Part shown: positions 1 to 10,064 of the stretch, piece after piece
Layout: each line of letters begins with the position of its first letter
Numbering within the stretch: position 1 is the stretch's first letter
Source of the DNA: Morinoia aosen
Lineage: Eukaryota > Arthropoda > Malacostraca > Amphipoda > Talitridae
Assembly: GCA_030386875.1 (NCBI GenBank)
Contig: CM059564.1
Location: 47,574,075 to 47,638,074 of the forward strand
Length of the DNA: 64,000 nucleotides
Direction of reading: 5' to 3'
Made by a program: the position numbers and the translations under genes
Notes under the pieces: model-generated
The model's database searches: none
Seen by the model: the letters and a program-made list of their open reading frames with translations, nothing else
Told to the model about the DNA's origin: nothing

Positions 1-720
1 GCTCGACCAATACCTGATGCGGCAACTGGATAAATCATCGAATCAGGTCTTGGGTGTTCACCTCAATTAGGTATCAAAACATGTACCTGTGTCAAATTAT
101 ATACTCGTATGCCAATAACGCCTAGAATTCTATAACTTTACACTAGATCTTCAAACTGCATAACTTCATGTCATGAATCAGTTCCAACCTCTAAAGATAT
201 ATACGGCAGTTTTACCTCAATTTTGACAATCTTATGACAGATATATATGAACATTTATGACAACTGTATTGGAAATTGCAACAACACCACCAGCAATTTG
301 TACCTACCAATATTATGATGGAATATTGATATCCACCTTGTTCACCTTTCCTCGTAAATTGTATGTAATTTTTAACCAACAAACTATTATTATGTGTAAA
401 ACATATTAGCTGATTAGATTATCATCGTCGCTAAATTTTTTTCTATTTATTTTTATTTTTTTTAAAACTTATTACCTGTTGTATGTGAACTTTGTAACAA
501 CGCCTTCAGCAATTTGTACGCATCAATTTTGTATATTGAACTCCAATATTAATCGCTCTTGGCTGAGTATTGAGTGTACCCACGAAATCACGCTAGATTT
601 CTTACTCTTTTCTATACTTTCTAAGCTAGTTTTTAGATAGATATATCCTTTTAATCTTGACTCTGTATTTCGTTTTAAGTTGTACAATAGTACTTACTGC
701 CTACTGTTTACTAATTTTGA
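1..720. other. Non-coding flank or 5' UTR of LINE
   Basis: No ORF and no ORF1 (gag-like) protein is visible upstream of the LINE coding region. Two diverged sub-repeats can be seen, around 270-335 and 485-550, both carrying the motif AGCAATTTGTAC followed by an AT-rich stretch with CAATATT. They may be 5' UTR sub-repeats of the LINE or flanking DNA. The element boundary cannot be placed without a second full-length copy. Confidence 0.4.
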
Positions 721-3700
721 ATGACTGATCACGCTGATATATTAGATGAAATCGACCCGGATCTCAATCATTTGAACAGAATATTTCCAAACCTAAACGA
801 CTCTGAAATCTGCAGATATACTAATATATCAAAATTCAACGAATCTATACGAATAACCCGGCAGGATTTTTCGCTACTGTGTTGGAACTGTAGGTCACTC
901 TATCCAAAATTGGAAGAGATACAATGCACTATTACTGAACTTAAGTATACCTTAGATGTGATTAGCTTCACCGAAAGCTGGCTAGATGACTCGACCAAAG
1001 ACATGATTAAATTTGAAAATTATCATAGTTACCATTCGCTACGAAAAAACAAGCGAGGCGGGGGCATCAGTACATACATTTCTAAGCTCATGGATTCGAG
1101 AATCATAGCAAGTGCAACACTGAATCAGGATCATATAGAATCATTATTCGTAGAACTGTCTAGAGATGGCAAACGAATTGTGCTTGGAACGGTGTATAGG
1201 CCGCCTACAGCCTGTCCTATATCCTTCCTTAATGAGCTTAATCGAATTATTTCTCAGTTCAACAGGTCCTTCTACAATGACATAATAATATGCGGTGACT
1301 TCAACTATGATTTGCTGAAACATGAATGCTATGAACCAATCTCTAATTTCTTAAATGCATTTCATTCTAAATCTTTCCTTCCGATCATCACAAAGCCAAC
1401 ACGAATAACCTCAGAATGTGCCACGCTGCTTGACAATATCTTTATGACAGACCCAAGTGATTTTCTTGCTGGAATAATTACTTCTGACTTATCAGATCAT
1501 TTTCCAGTTTTTCTTATTAAGAAAAATGTCTATCTTGCGTGCACCAAAGCACGGGCTGAAACTTATTCATATCGTAAAATAAACGAATCAAATTTAGAAG
1601 AAATGCGCACCGTTCTAGAAGATTTAATGCCAACATCGCACATCACCCAACAAAACAATAATGCAAGGAGCATTGATGAATCAGTAGTAAAGTTGACTGA
1701 AACTATAATGACCGCATACAATCAGTGTTGCCCAATTGTAACTCGTACAGTTACTCCGAAAAATAAACAAAAGCCCTGGATTACTAGAGACATCATGATA
1801 AATATAAAGAAACGCCAAGCGTACCTAGCCCTCCTTTGCGAAGGGCGAATATCTAGAGAAACATATAACCGATTCAGAAACTATGTGACAAACCAGATAA
1901 GAACATCAAAAAAGAGCTACTTTACCCTCAAGTTTACTCAATTCAAAGCTGACGTTAAAAAGACTTGGCGCCTCCTTAACTCTTGTTATAAACCGAATAA
2001 CGCCGAAAAAAAGAAAATTGGTTATATCACTCAAGATAATGTAAAATACCATGAGAAGAATGAAATTGCTAATCTCTTCAACAACTTCTTTGTAAACGTA
2101 GGGAAAACTATAGCCAATGGTATTCCAAGTGAACCTACTGATCACCTGGAATTTATGGATCATATTCGAGAACACAACTCCTTTTTCTTTACTCCTACAA
2201 ACTCCTCCGATGTAATTGCGTGCATAAACAACATGAAAAATAAATCGAGTGGGTTACAAACGTTTCCAACTAAAATACTTAAAATAATTGCTGATATTGT
2301 GGCCCCGCTGATATCCAATATTATTAACCAGTCTCTCTTACTAGGCACTTTCCCGAACTCCCTCAAAGTTGCTAGAGTAACCCCTATCTTTAAAAATGGT
2401 GAAAAAATCTGTGTAAACAATTATCGACCTATCTCCATGTTACCAATTATTAGCAAGGTATTCGAGAAAATTGTGTATAAAAAAGTGTACTCTTATTTTG
2501 AACAAAAATCATTTCTCTATGATAAACAATACGGCTTTCGCTGTAAAAAATCAACAACACAGGCAATATTAAATCATTTACAATTCCTTTATTCTAATAT
2601 AGATAACGGAAAGACTGTCTTCTCTGTATTTCTTGACTTTCGAAAGGCATCCGATTGTGTGGACCATAACATATTACTCTCGAAACTTCATTGTTATGGC
2701 ATTCGTGGGGTTGCCCATGATTGGTTCAGATCATACCTAACAAATCGGAAGCAATACGTTGTCATTGACGACGCAAAATCGGACCCACAAAAAATTAGCC
2801 ATGGAGTTCCACAAGGATCTGTTCTTGGGCCTCTCCTTTTTCTGATTTTTATCAATGATATTATTAAATCTACATCATTTTTTAAATTCATACTTTTTGC
2901 CGATGACAGTACGCTTTCTGCGGTCCTTCCGAACGAAAATCCCACTACGATTGCGGAGAGTATAAATAATGAACTCCATAAGGTTTCACTGTGGCTTAAA
3001 GCTAATAAAATAAGCCTCAATATCGATAAAACAAATTATATTACGTTCTCATACAAGAAAAATATATCTCTACCATCCATTAAAATTGGCGAAGGTGAAA
3101 TCAAAGAAACCAACTCATGTAAATTTCTGGGCATCATAATAGATAAACATCTGACCTTCAAAGAGCACATCACTCATATTAGTTCTAAATTATCAAAATC
3201 CATCGGAATCCTGAATAAAGTTAAAAATTTCCTGCCTGAAACAGCCTTACTAATGCTTTATCGAACGCTCATTTCACCATACCTGCAATACGGAATAGAA
3301 GCATGGCATGGAACTGATAAAAATAAAACCAATATAATTTTTACTCTGCAAAAAAGAGCCATCAGAGCGGTAAAGAACCTAGAATATAATGCTCACACAA
3401 ATGATTCATTCAAAAATTTACAAATACTTAAACTCTCGGATCTCTACAAAATCTCCATCTGCAATTTCATCTACAAAACATTAGCTAATGATGGCGACAA
3501 TAGCCTTCAACAGTTATTAACTGCGCAAACTGGTCATCACGACCATTTAACACGAAATAAAAGTAAATTCATGCTTCCTTATTATTCAAAGGCCCGCTCG
3601 CAACATAGTATACTATTCGTTGGAACTAAAACCTGGAACTCAATACCTGCGGAGATCCGTGAAAGTAATTCTTACAAGGTATTTAAAAGAAATCTTGAGT

Positions 3701-3723
3701 CTCACTTCTTATCAGAATACTAG
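721..3723 (+). CDS. LINE endonuclease/reverse transcriptase (ORF2-type)
   Basis: This is a 1000-residue polyprotein of a non-LTR retrotransposon that nicks chromosomal DNA and copies the element RNA into the nick. The N-terminal third is an APE-type endonuclease: WNCRSL (about 55-60), TESWL (84-88, catalytic Glu), GGG (113-115), GTVYRPP (156-162), GDFN (192-195) and SDLSDH (255-260, catalytic Asp-His). The reverse transcriptase follows at roughly 490-760, with YRPIS near 567, FLDF with Asp at 639, GVPQGS at 695-700 and the catalytic FADD at 726-729. The C-terminal part has the thumb-like SPYLQYG region. An in-frame TGA lies directly before the ATG, so the start is well defined. The ORF has no stops or frameshifts and all catalytic residues are present, so it may be recently active. 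One oddity is KASD where relatives usually have KAFD. Domain order and the short-repeat 3' tail fit the Jockey/CR1/L2-like superfamily; the exact clade is inferred only. Confidence 0.95.
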   Translation: MTDHADILDEIDPDLNHLNRIFPNLNDSEICRYTNISKFNESIRITRQDFSLLCWNCRSLYPKLEEIQCTITELKYTLDVISFTESWLDDSTKDMIKFENYHSYHSLRKNKRGGGISTYISKLMDSRIIASATLNQDHIESLFVELSRDGKRIVLGTVYRPPTACPISFLNELNRIISQFNRSFYNDIIICGDFNYDLLKHECYEPISNFLNAFHSKSFLPIITKPTRITSECATLLDNIFMTDPSDFLAGIITSDLSDHFPVFLIKKNVYLACTKARAETYSYRKINESNLEEMRTVLEDLMPTSHITQQNNNARSIDESVVKLTETIMTAYNQCCPIVTRTVTPKNKQKPWITRDIMINIKKRQAYLALLCEGRISRETYNRFRNYVTNQIRTSKKSYFTLKFTQFKADVKKTWRLLNSCYKPNNAEKKKIGYITQDNVKYHEKNEIANLFNNFFVNVGKTIANGIPSEPTDHLEFMDHIREHNSFFFTPTNSSDVIACINNMKNKSSGLQTFPTKILKIIADIVAPLISNIINQSLLLGTFPNSLKVARVTPIFKNGEKICVNNYRPISMLPIISKVFEKIVYKKVYSYFEQKSFLYDKQYGFRCKKSTTQAILNHLQFLYSNIDNGKTVFSVFLDFRKASDCVDHNILLSKLHCYGIRGVAHDWFRSYLTNRKQYVVIDDAKSDPQKISHGVPQGSVLGPLLFLIFINDIIKSTSFFKFILFADDSTLSAVLPNENPTTIAESINNELHKVSLWLKANKISLNIDKTNYITFSYKKNISLPSIKIGEGEIKETNSCKFLGIIIDKHLTFKEHITHISSKLSKSIGILNKVKNFLPETALLMLYRTLISPYLQYGIEAWHGTDKNKTNIIFTLQKRAIRAVKNLEYNAHTNDSFKNLQILKLSDLYKISICNFIYKTLANDGDNSLQQLLTAQTGHHDHLTRNKSKFMLPYYSKARSQHSILFVGTKTWNSIPAEIRESNSYKVFKRNLESHFLSEY

Positions 3724-4091
3724 TCGTGTAAGATCACCAAGTCAAATCCTGCCTCCTACATGTCTGGTCCTAATAATGCAATTTGCCATGAGTAATATCG
3801 CCGATTTTCAGTCTGCTTTCAAATCGTTATCGAATATACTGTTAAATATTGTCCATATGACCTATATTGTAAAATTAAACATCAATATCGAGTTCATTAT
3901 CCTGTTGATCAGTCTAATGCGAAACTAGGCTAAGTGAATTAGGTTAAACATTATTGTACGCCCTAGAATAATGTAATGGTAGGATGCCCTAGAAGTCGCT
4001 GAACTTATTCGGGCCCACAGGTAGCTATACTCAACTCTGACCATTGTATTAGACTTAAGAAACATTCTACCTCTGTATCTCCTGTGGTAAA

Positions 4092-4132
4092 TAAATTGTT
4101 TAAATTGTTTAAATTGTTTAAATTGTTTAAAT
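4092..4132 (+). repeat. LINE 3' tail microsatellite (9-bp unit)
   Basis: About 4.5 copies of TAAATTGTT end the element in place of a poly(A) tail. Short tandem 3' tails are typical of CR1/L2-like and related LINEs, where they guide target-primed reverse transcription. Confidence 0.85.
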
Positions 4133-4140
4133 AATGCTTC

Positions 4141-4320
4141 TAACCGACCAGTAGCCACAAACTCAATTTTCATAAATTCTTTGTCAGAACTAAATGCACG
4201 ACCGATCTAACTAGTGTTTGCTATTTTTAAAATTAGTCCCAACATTTGACTTTAAATTTGTGTTGAATATCGAACTTAATTTTTACCTGCCGCAGTGAAT
4301 ATGTTCAGAGTTTTAAAAGA
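4141..4320 (+). repeat. Interspersed repeat, copy 1 (second copy at 36966)
   Basis: This stretch, starting GACCAG-AGCCA and running through ACTCAATTTTC, is recognisably similar to 36966-37112 on the same strand. The similarity is diverged but collinear and includes the terms TTTCAAAATTA/TTTTAAAATTA and GTTGAATAT. It lies just outside the LINE tail, so the LINE probably inserted into or beside an older repeat of unknown class. Confidence 0.55.
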
Positions 4321-6873
4321 GGCCGTCAAAGTCGTATGAAAAGCACAGTACACAAAAAACTGAAGTAAAGATAAAAATTTCTCTTTTATATGGATTCTCT
4401 AGCGATCTATCATTTCAAAACTTGTATTGAAGAGGCTGGTAAACGTAAGTAGAGATATTTACACATTAGACGGTATAAAAAAACTGCCGTCAAATAAGGT
4501 TGTGAAAACTAACCACTGTACTCGTACAAGTGCTGTTGAATCTTAAAAATCCGGACCAGCTTATTTTCAGTTCATGGAAACATGTTCAGTACATTAAAAA
4601 AATTGGTACTGCACTCTATGGTGTGACGACAAACTTACGTACAGCTTCAATACCAAACACAGATACTAGTACTTACAGAAAGAAAGAGAAAGGACGAGCG
4701 AAACAAGCAGAAACAGAGAGCTTGCGAAGCAGTCTCCCTGCTAGAAATATATCATGGAGATAAATCTGACAGCTGACTGTGTGTCATGATTAACTCGAAT
4801 GCAATATACTGTACAATCCCAGCAGCTCACAGTTACACCACAGAATATACAGTAGTTAGACATCATGTGCTAGATAAATGGTGACTGTGAAAATTGCATT
4901 TGTTGGAGTGCAACCTCTTCAGTAACTGTCTTCCAGTGTTGCAACTCAAAATCGGAGGAATTGGTGTAGGTAGGTACTCGTATAATGCGATTTTATGGTA
5001 ATTTATGTGAACTAAGGAAAATCTTTTTTGAGAAGCAAATTTATAATGAAAGAAATGGAGAGAAAGTACTTTGAAATATTTACTTTGAATGTTTCGAGCC
5101 TCGGTTCATTCTCAACAAAAAGTCCGCAAATAAAATCAGGACATGTCTGTACAGTCAAGATTACAGAATCGCAAAATACAAGCACAAAATGGTGTGCTAT
5201 TCCGAATGTTTTTGGTATGTTTTGAAATTAAGGGGATTTTAAACGAAATTATTATTTCTACCTTGAATGTTTTTCTTTCGCATCATGTTCAATTCTCCTG
5301 AAGATTGAAAAGTAATTTCGTGCTAGCGCTATTTATTTCCTCAAAAGTCCACCACATCCAAATAATTATTCTCCTTTATTTGTAACAACGAGGATGCACA
5401 ATCTTCACTAATGGCTCTAATATTGTTTTGGTGCTGAGGTTTGGGAGTTGAAGCTATTGATGCTCACAGCACAGCCAAGTTTTCTTTCGTTTTAGAGTCT
5501 AAAAACGAATTAAAAAAGAAATTAATACAGCATGATCTCTGTCTGCTGGACTAAGTGACCGTATATAGAAAAGTGAACAGTAAATTGAGGCTAACAGAAA
5601 CTAGGATTGCGTACACTTAAAACTAAAGGAATATTTGATTGTGCCCACGTCGACAAAAATTTCACACTTGAATAATCTAGTGTACGGTCGAATACGGGAG
5701 AAGATTGTCTTCAAGAAAATACATATATTTCTTTTTAGCAAAAACTACCAGCAATAGAGACTACGGGGCTGTGAAAGTAGAAATTATATGTTTTTTGAAC
5801 TTTCCTAACGCTGCATGACAATTTAAATGTTCATCTGTCGGTCATAAAATTATATAGAAGCCCTTCACAGTCCACCAAGCACTGAAATCGAAAGACAATA
5901 AGATTGATTTTCTTCCCCTACGGTGGAGATGACATTACATTCTTAAAGCAGGTCGACTTCTTTTCTCATCCCATGTGCAACACACTGGATCGAACTTAGA
6001 AACAACCGCTCGACGACCAGATATCTTTTTCTGCTGGCTGGAAGTATTTCATTTTGGAGCTTAACGTGAAAAACTTGACTAGGTGCGGACGATCCGATAT
6101 CGCTCATTCGAACTTTTCGCACTCGAATCAAAGTTGAACTCGAAAATTTTTGCCCCCATCTGTTCCCTCGGCAAAAACCTCGCTGAAAAAGCAACTCGGA
6201 GTCGCTATCTCAGCGCCAGTCTTCGTATATATTTTGTCGGTCTCCAGAGATGAGCTCTAGTGAAAGTTCCAAGATTTATTGCTCGGAAACATCATTGCTC
6301 GGACTCGCGGGATTCTGCCGATACGCGCGGCACCGGGAATGAGATCCGCTGATGCGGAAGCTCCGCGCACGTTGATCTTCGGCCCGGGGATGCGACCTTT
6401 CTTTGCACTGGCGCCTCAAAGTAACAAACGAAAATGCAAGGCTTCCTTTCAAATGAAGATGCATTCAGCGGGAAAATGCACAAGTCCGCCCGTCGTAAAT
6501 TTTTTCTAGAGCTTAATCTATCATATATTTGCTTTGAGTGGTTATTTTTTTTAATTACCAAGGTTATCGTTTATATTTTTTAGGAGATTCTTTTGAAGCA
6601 TTTAAAAAACAAAGTATTTCCCATCAGTATTTTCAGATGTAAACTACGAACACTTATGCCTGTGACACATCATTTACGGGTTTCTCGTGATTTAAGCTCC
6701 ATTACAATATGCTATTGCATCTGCGACGTATTGATATCTTAATGGCAGAAAAAATCATTGGTTAGCCCCAGTGCAGTGTCGGCGTTGTATTAAATTCTGC
6801 ACTCATTTTACGTCATCTGATAAAGGGAAATTTGAGTGATCTGATGAAGGTAAAATTAGGAACTGTAATGAAT
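4321..6873. other. Non-coding stretch
   Basis: No convincing gene is seen. Short ORFs here have no recognisable domain and no exon-like context. The part at about 5940-6480 is more GC-rich than its surroundings and has several CpG-containing palindromes, so it could be a regulatory or decayed coding remnant, but I cannot assign it. Confidence 0.4.
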
Positions 6874-7459
6874 TTAACCCTTTCGGTACGATAATTCAAA
6901 TTGTTTGGGTAAAAACTTCCTGGGGAAAAAGTTGTCATTACCCTGAATTGTCAGTGAAATTGTCCTAGTGTGGTGCTTTTAGCTTAAGTAAGTGCCTTCT
7001 TCATTATTTTAATTTTAAAAATTTTTTGAATCTTTGAAGCTCGATGCTTGGCGACAGAAATTTTTGATGTTGATAATAAAGTTTTCGTATTTACGAAGAA
7101 ATTATTCATACGTTTTTGCCCGAATTTACCAAAAATCAACAAAGTTCAGAAAAAACTTGCTCAAGTTAAATGGAAAGGGTATTGAATATGTTGCTCGGGT
7201 CCTGTAGCATGAACTTACGCGTGCTACAGGGTCCTATGGTAATTACAGGGGCCTATGGTAACCTATGGTAATTTACGCGTGCAGATTTCTGGAATTGTTT
7301 AAAAACTAGTTTAATGAATGTTTGTAATTTCCCTAATTTTGTTATTACTCCAAAATATTCCCTCACTAGTTAAATTAGTTTAAAACTAGGTTAGATGCCC
7401 TAAACTGGAAGCACTAGCCAACTTGGCACTGGAGTAGCCGTCAGGACCGAAAGGGTTAA
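6874..7459. mobile_element. piggyBac-type non-autonomous element (MITE)
   Basis: A TTAA at 6874-6877 is followed by CCCTTTCGGTACGA. At the other end the reverse complement reads CCCTTTCGGTCCTGA, followed by TTAA at 7456-7459. The terminal inverted repeats match perfectly for 10 bp. TTAA target sites with CCC-starting termini are the hallmark of the piggyBac superfamily. The 578-bp interior has no transposase ORF, so the element is non-autonomous. It contains local repeats around 7195-7280, including CCTATGGTAA several times and two ACGCGTGC motifs. Confidence 0.75.
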
Positions 7460-8576
7460 CTAAAAGATAGCTCTAAATGATTACCGACATGCCACGCTAT
7501 GAAATGTAATGTTACGTTAGGTTATGAAACTTTTTTTTCGTTGATCACAAGTTCACAAGTAAGTATATTTTTCGTAGGTCTCTTCATTCCACACAACTGA
7601 AATAAAATCAATTCATTTTGCCTTGATTATGAGCTCTCTATTTTGTGTTTCATTTTACGCAGCATATGGAAGCTACGTGCTGTAGCTTTTTACAATCGAT
7701 TTACACAGAGCTGTCGCTCGGGAGCAACTTTTCAGTATTTTACCTCAGTCAGTATTTTGCCTGAGCATCACCTGACCTCCAATGCCAGAAGTGAACTCAA
7801 ACAGAAAAGTGTCGTTGAACTTCCCCAAATGACGTCATCACGACAGGTGGTTTGGCTTAACGGCTGTTTTCTTTCGTTCTCTATGCAAAACTGTACTGTT
7901 TTAATATTTTCTGTCCGTGTTAGTAGTCGACTGGAGGCGATGGGAGACGATGGTTTCATGTGCCGGACACAGATCTCGAGGTGCCACTGTGTCTGAGTGG
8001 ACTAAAGTTGAGCGCTAATTTAGAACCATTGAAGTTTAAAATGAATTTCTTACAGTCCTTTTTATTTTATAAAAAGGAATGCAAGCGTTCAAATTAACAA
8101 CGTGCTAAAAGAAATATGTGAATAATAAACGTGGTCGAAATTTACACTCAATAAAATATTTCGAGAAAATTCAATGCAAACAAAATGCTATGAAAAATTC
8201 TCCATTATTTTTCTGAACAACACAGAAAACGACCGTTAGAGTCCTCTTTTTCACAATATATATATATATATATAATCCTACAGCAACTTGAGAAAAAACT
8301 CTTATACATAAATTAGCAAATGTTCATGTAGTAAAATAATGACCCCTGAGCTGTTTGAGACATGCTACCTTATTTGTGTAGATCCTGTCAAACCAAACTA
8401 TATTGGATTTAAATTAACTAACTCACGAAATACATTTTCAGAACTTCAATAACTGAATCAAACAACAGACCGAACTAACTTCCTCTTCCTGGTTCAGTAT
8501 ACTGCTGAAGCATCATTGCACATTCATTTTCGAAAACTAATAACCATGACCTGGAACTGTTATTACAAATCCGGTG
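7460..8576. other. Non-coding stretch with small AT microsatellite
   Basis: Nothing gene-like can be supported. A pure AT dinucleotide run lies at 8256-8274. The ORF at 7643-7996 has no recognisable domain or codon signal. Confidence 0.4.
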
Positions 8577-9050
8577 TCAGAATTATTCCTTATTGCAAAT
8601 TCTAGCCTTTTTTCTGAATTCTAAATCTGTGGTCAGAATTATTCCTTATTGCAAATTCTGGCCTTTTTCCGAATTCTAAATTCGTTGTCAGAATTATTCC
8701 TTATTGCAAATTCTAGCCTTTTTCTGAATTCTAAATCTGTGGTCAGAATTATTCCTTATTACAAATTCTGGCCTTTTTCCGAATTCTAAATTCGTTGTCA
8801 GAATTATTCCTTATTGCAAATTCTAGCCTTTTTCTGAATTCTAAATCTGTGGTCAGAATTATTCCTTATTGCAAATTCTAGCCTTTTTTCCTAATTCTAA
8901 ATCTGTTGTCAGAATTATTCATCATTGCAAATTCTAGTCTTTTTTCCTAATTATGAGTCCGTTGTCAGTATTTTTCCTTATTGCAAATTCTACCTTTTTT
9001 TCCTAATTATAAATCCGATGTCAAAATCATTCCTCATTGCAAATTCCCCG
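8577..9050 (+). repeat. ~55-bp tandem repeat, about 9 copies
   Basis: Units begin at about 8577, 8633, 8688, 8743, 8798, 8853, 8909, 8965 and 9021, a period of 55-56 bp. Each starts TCAGAATTATTCCTTATTGC. Early units alternate between two forms, one with TCTGTGG and one with TTCGTTG before the next unit, so a ~110-bp dimer has been amplified. The last three units are more diverged. Confidence 0.92.
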
Positions 9051-9506
9051 CTTAGTAAATCCCCCGCCTAGTAAATCCCCCGCCTACCCTGATTTTGAAT
9101 GCGAGACAAGGCTTACGATCGCTGACTATATTGAGTGCTCGTGTCGACGCTTCTGTCCTCTCGTTGGTCAGGTGGTGGCGCTGGCAAGAGGTCTCTATAT
9201 ATTGAGGAACAAAAAAAAACGAGGAAAATTCCACGGATATTAATCATATTTAATTGGAAAACGTTTCGAAGTCCCGCTCCATCGTGAATTCAAAAAAGTA
9301 CAAATCATTATGTCTGAATTAAAAGAAACAAAACAAAATAGTGAAAGGAGTCATTATTTGCGCATTAAATCGTTGTGGGCTGCAGCCGTTAGCGTCATAT
9401 TATTATTTCATCTCATGGTTGAAAGTATACTATTAATTTTAACTATTCACCTAGAGATGGACAAGTGTTAGCTCAATACAATTACTTGTTAGTAGTTAGT
9501 TGAAGC
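9051..9506. other. Non-coding stretch
   Basis: A short run with three copies of a CCCCGCCTAGTAAAT-like motif lies at about 9046-9085. No gene is supported. Confidence 0.4.
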
Positions 9507-10064
9507 ATATTCTGGTAAATCTGAAGGAAAGAACAATAATCGATTTTGTAGATTTCGATGCCTAAGCATAGTTAATTAGATCGAAATAAACAAGTTTTCT
9601 TCCATGCGCTTTCCGTCTGAAATGAGTATTTTATTAGTTATAGCGGTAAATGACTTACCGCAACTCCAGTGTTTGAAGCGGAAAGAAATTCATCTATACC
9701 GTGATATGGCATCACTGAAATGGAGTCTCGCCTCCAGCGCGATCGTAATCATAGACGAAACCAAACCTACCGCTATACCTCGTTAAATAATTATTTGACG
9801 AAAAAAGAGTATAGAAAAAAAGTTGTTTATTTTGATGTTATTACTATGATTCAAGCAACAAAAATTCGAAAATCGACGAGTAGTTGTTTATTCGAGCGCA
9901 TTTGTCATCAAAGATGAAACTAAACCTACCGCTATAACTCGTAATATAATCATTTCAGAAGAAAAGTGCATGAATAAAAACTTGTTTATTTTGATTAAAT
10001 TAATTATGTTTAGGCATCGAAAAGTCGGAAATCGATTATTTTCCTTTCCTTCAGATTTACCCAT
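9507..10064. repeat. Large inverted repeat with a third internal copy
   Basis: The left arm (9507-9646) reads as the reverse complement of the right arm (9929-10064). The arms share TACCGCTATAAC, AACTTGTTTATTT, TTAGGCATCGAAA and CCTTCAGATTTACC. A partial copy in the right-arm orientation lies between them (about 9735-9892), a direct repeat of the right arm with a ~158-bp offset. The arms are diverged. The layout suits a foldback-type or long-TIR transposon remnant. ORFs running through it (for example 9970-10353) look incidental. Confidence 0.75.

Larger units (their letters stand above)
721..4134 (+). mobile_element. Non-LTR retrotransposon (LINE), 3' end intact
   Basis: The element comprises the ORF at 721-3723, a 3' UTR of about 370 bp, and a tail of short tandem repeats ending near 4132. 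The 3' UTR segment at about 3905-4085 recurs at 55.7-56.0 kb and, in inverted orientation, at 16.7 kb, which shows it belongs to the element. Sequence after the tail is not shared with those copies, so the 3' boundary is close to 4132. The 5' boundary is unknown and may lie within 1-720. I see no clear target-site duplication. Confidence 0.88.

Noticed and set aside
6276..6561. Overlapping ORFs on both strands in a GC-rich patch
   Set aside because: Open frames on both strands reflect composition; no domain or start context favours one.
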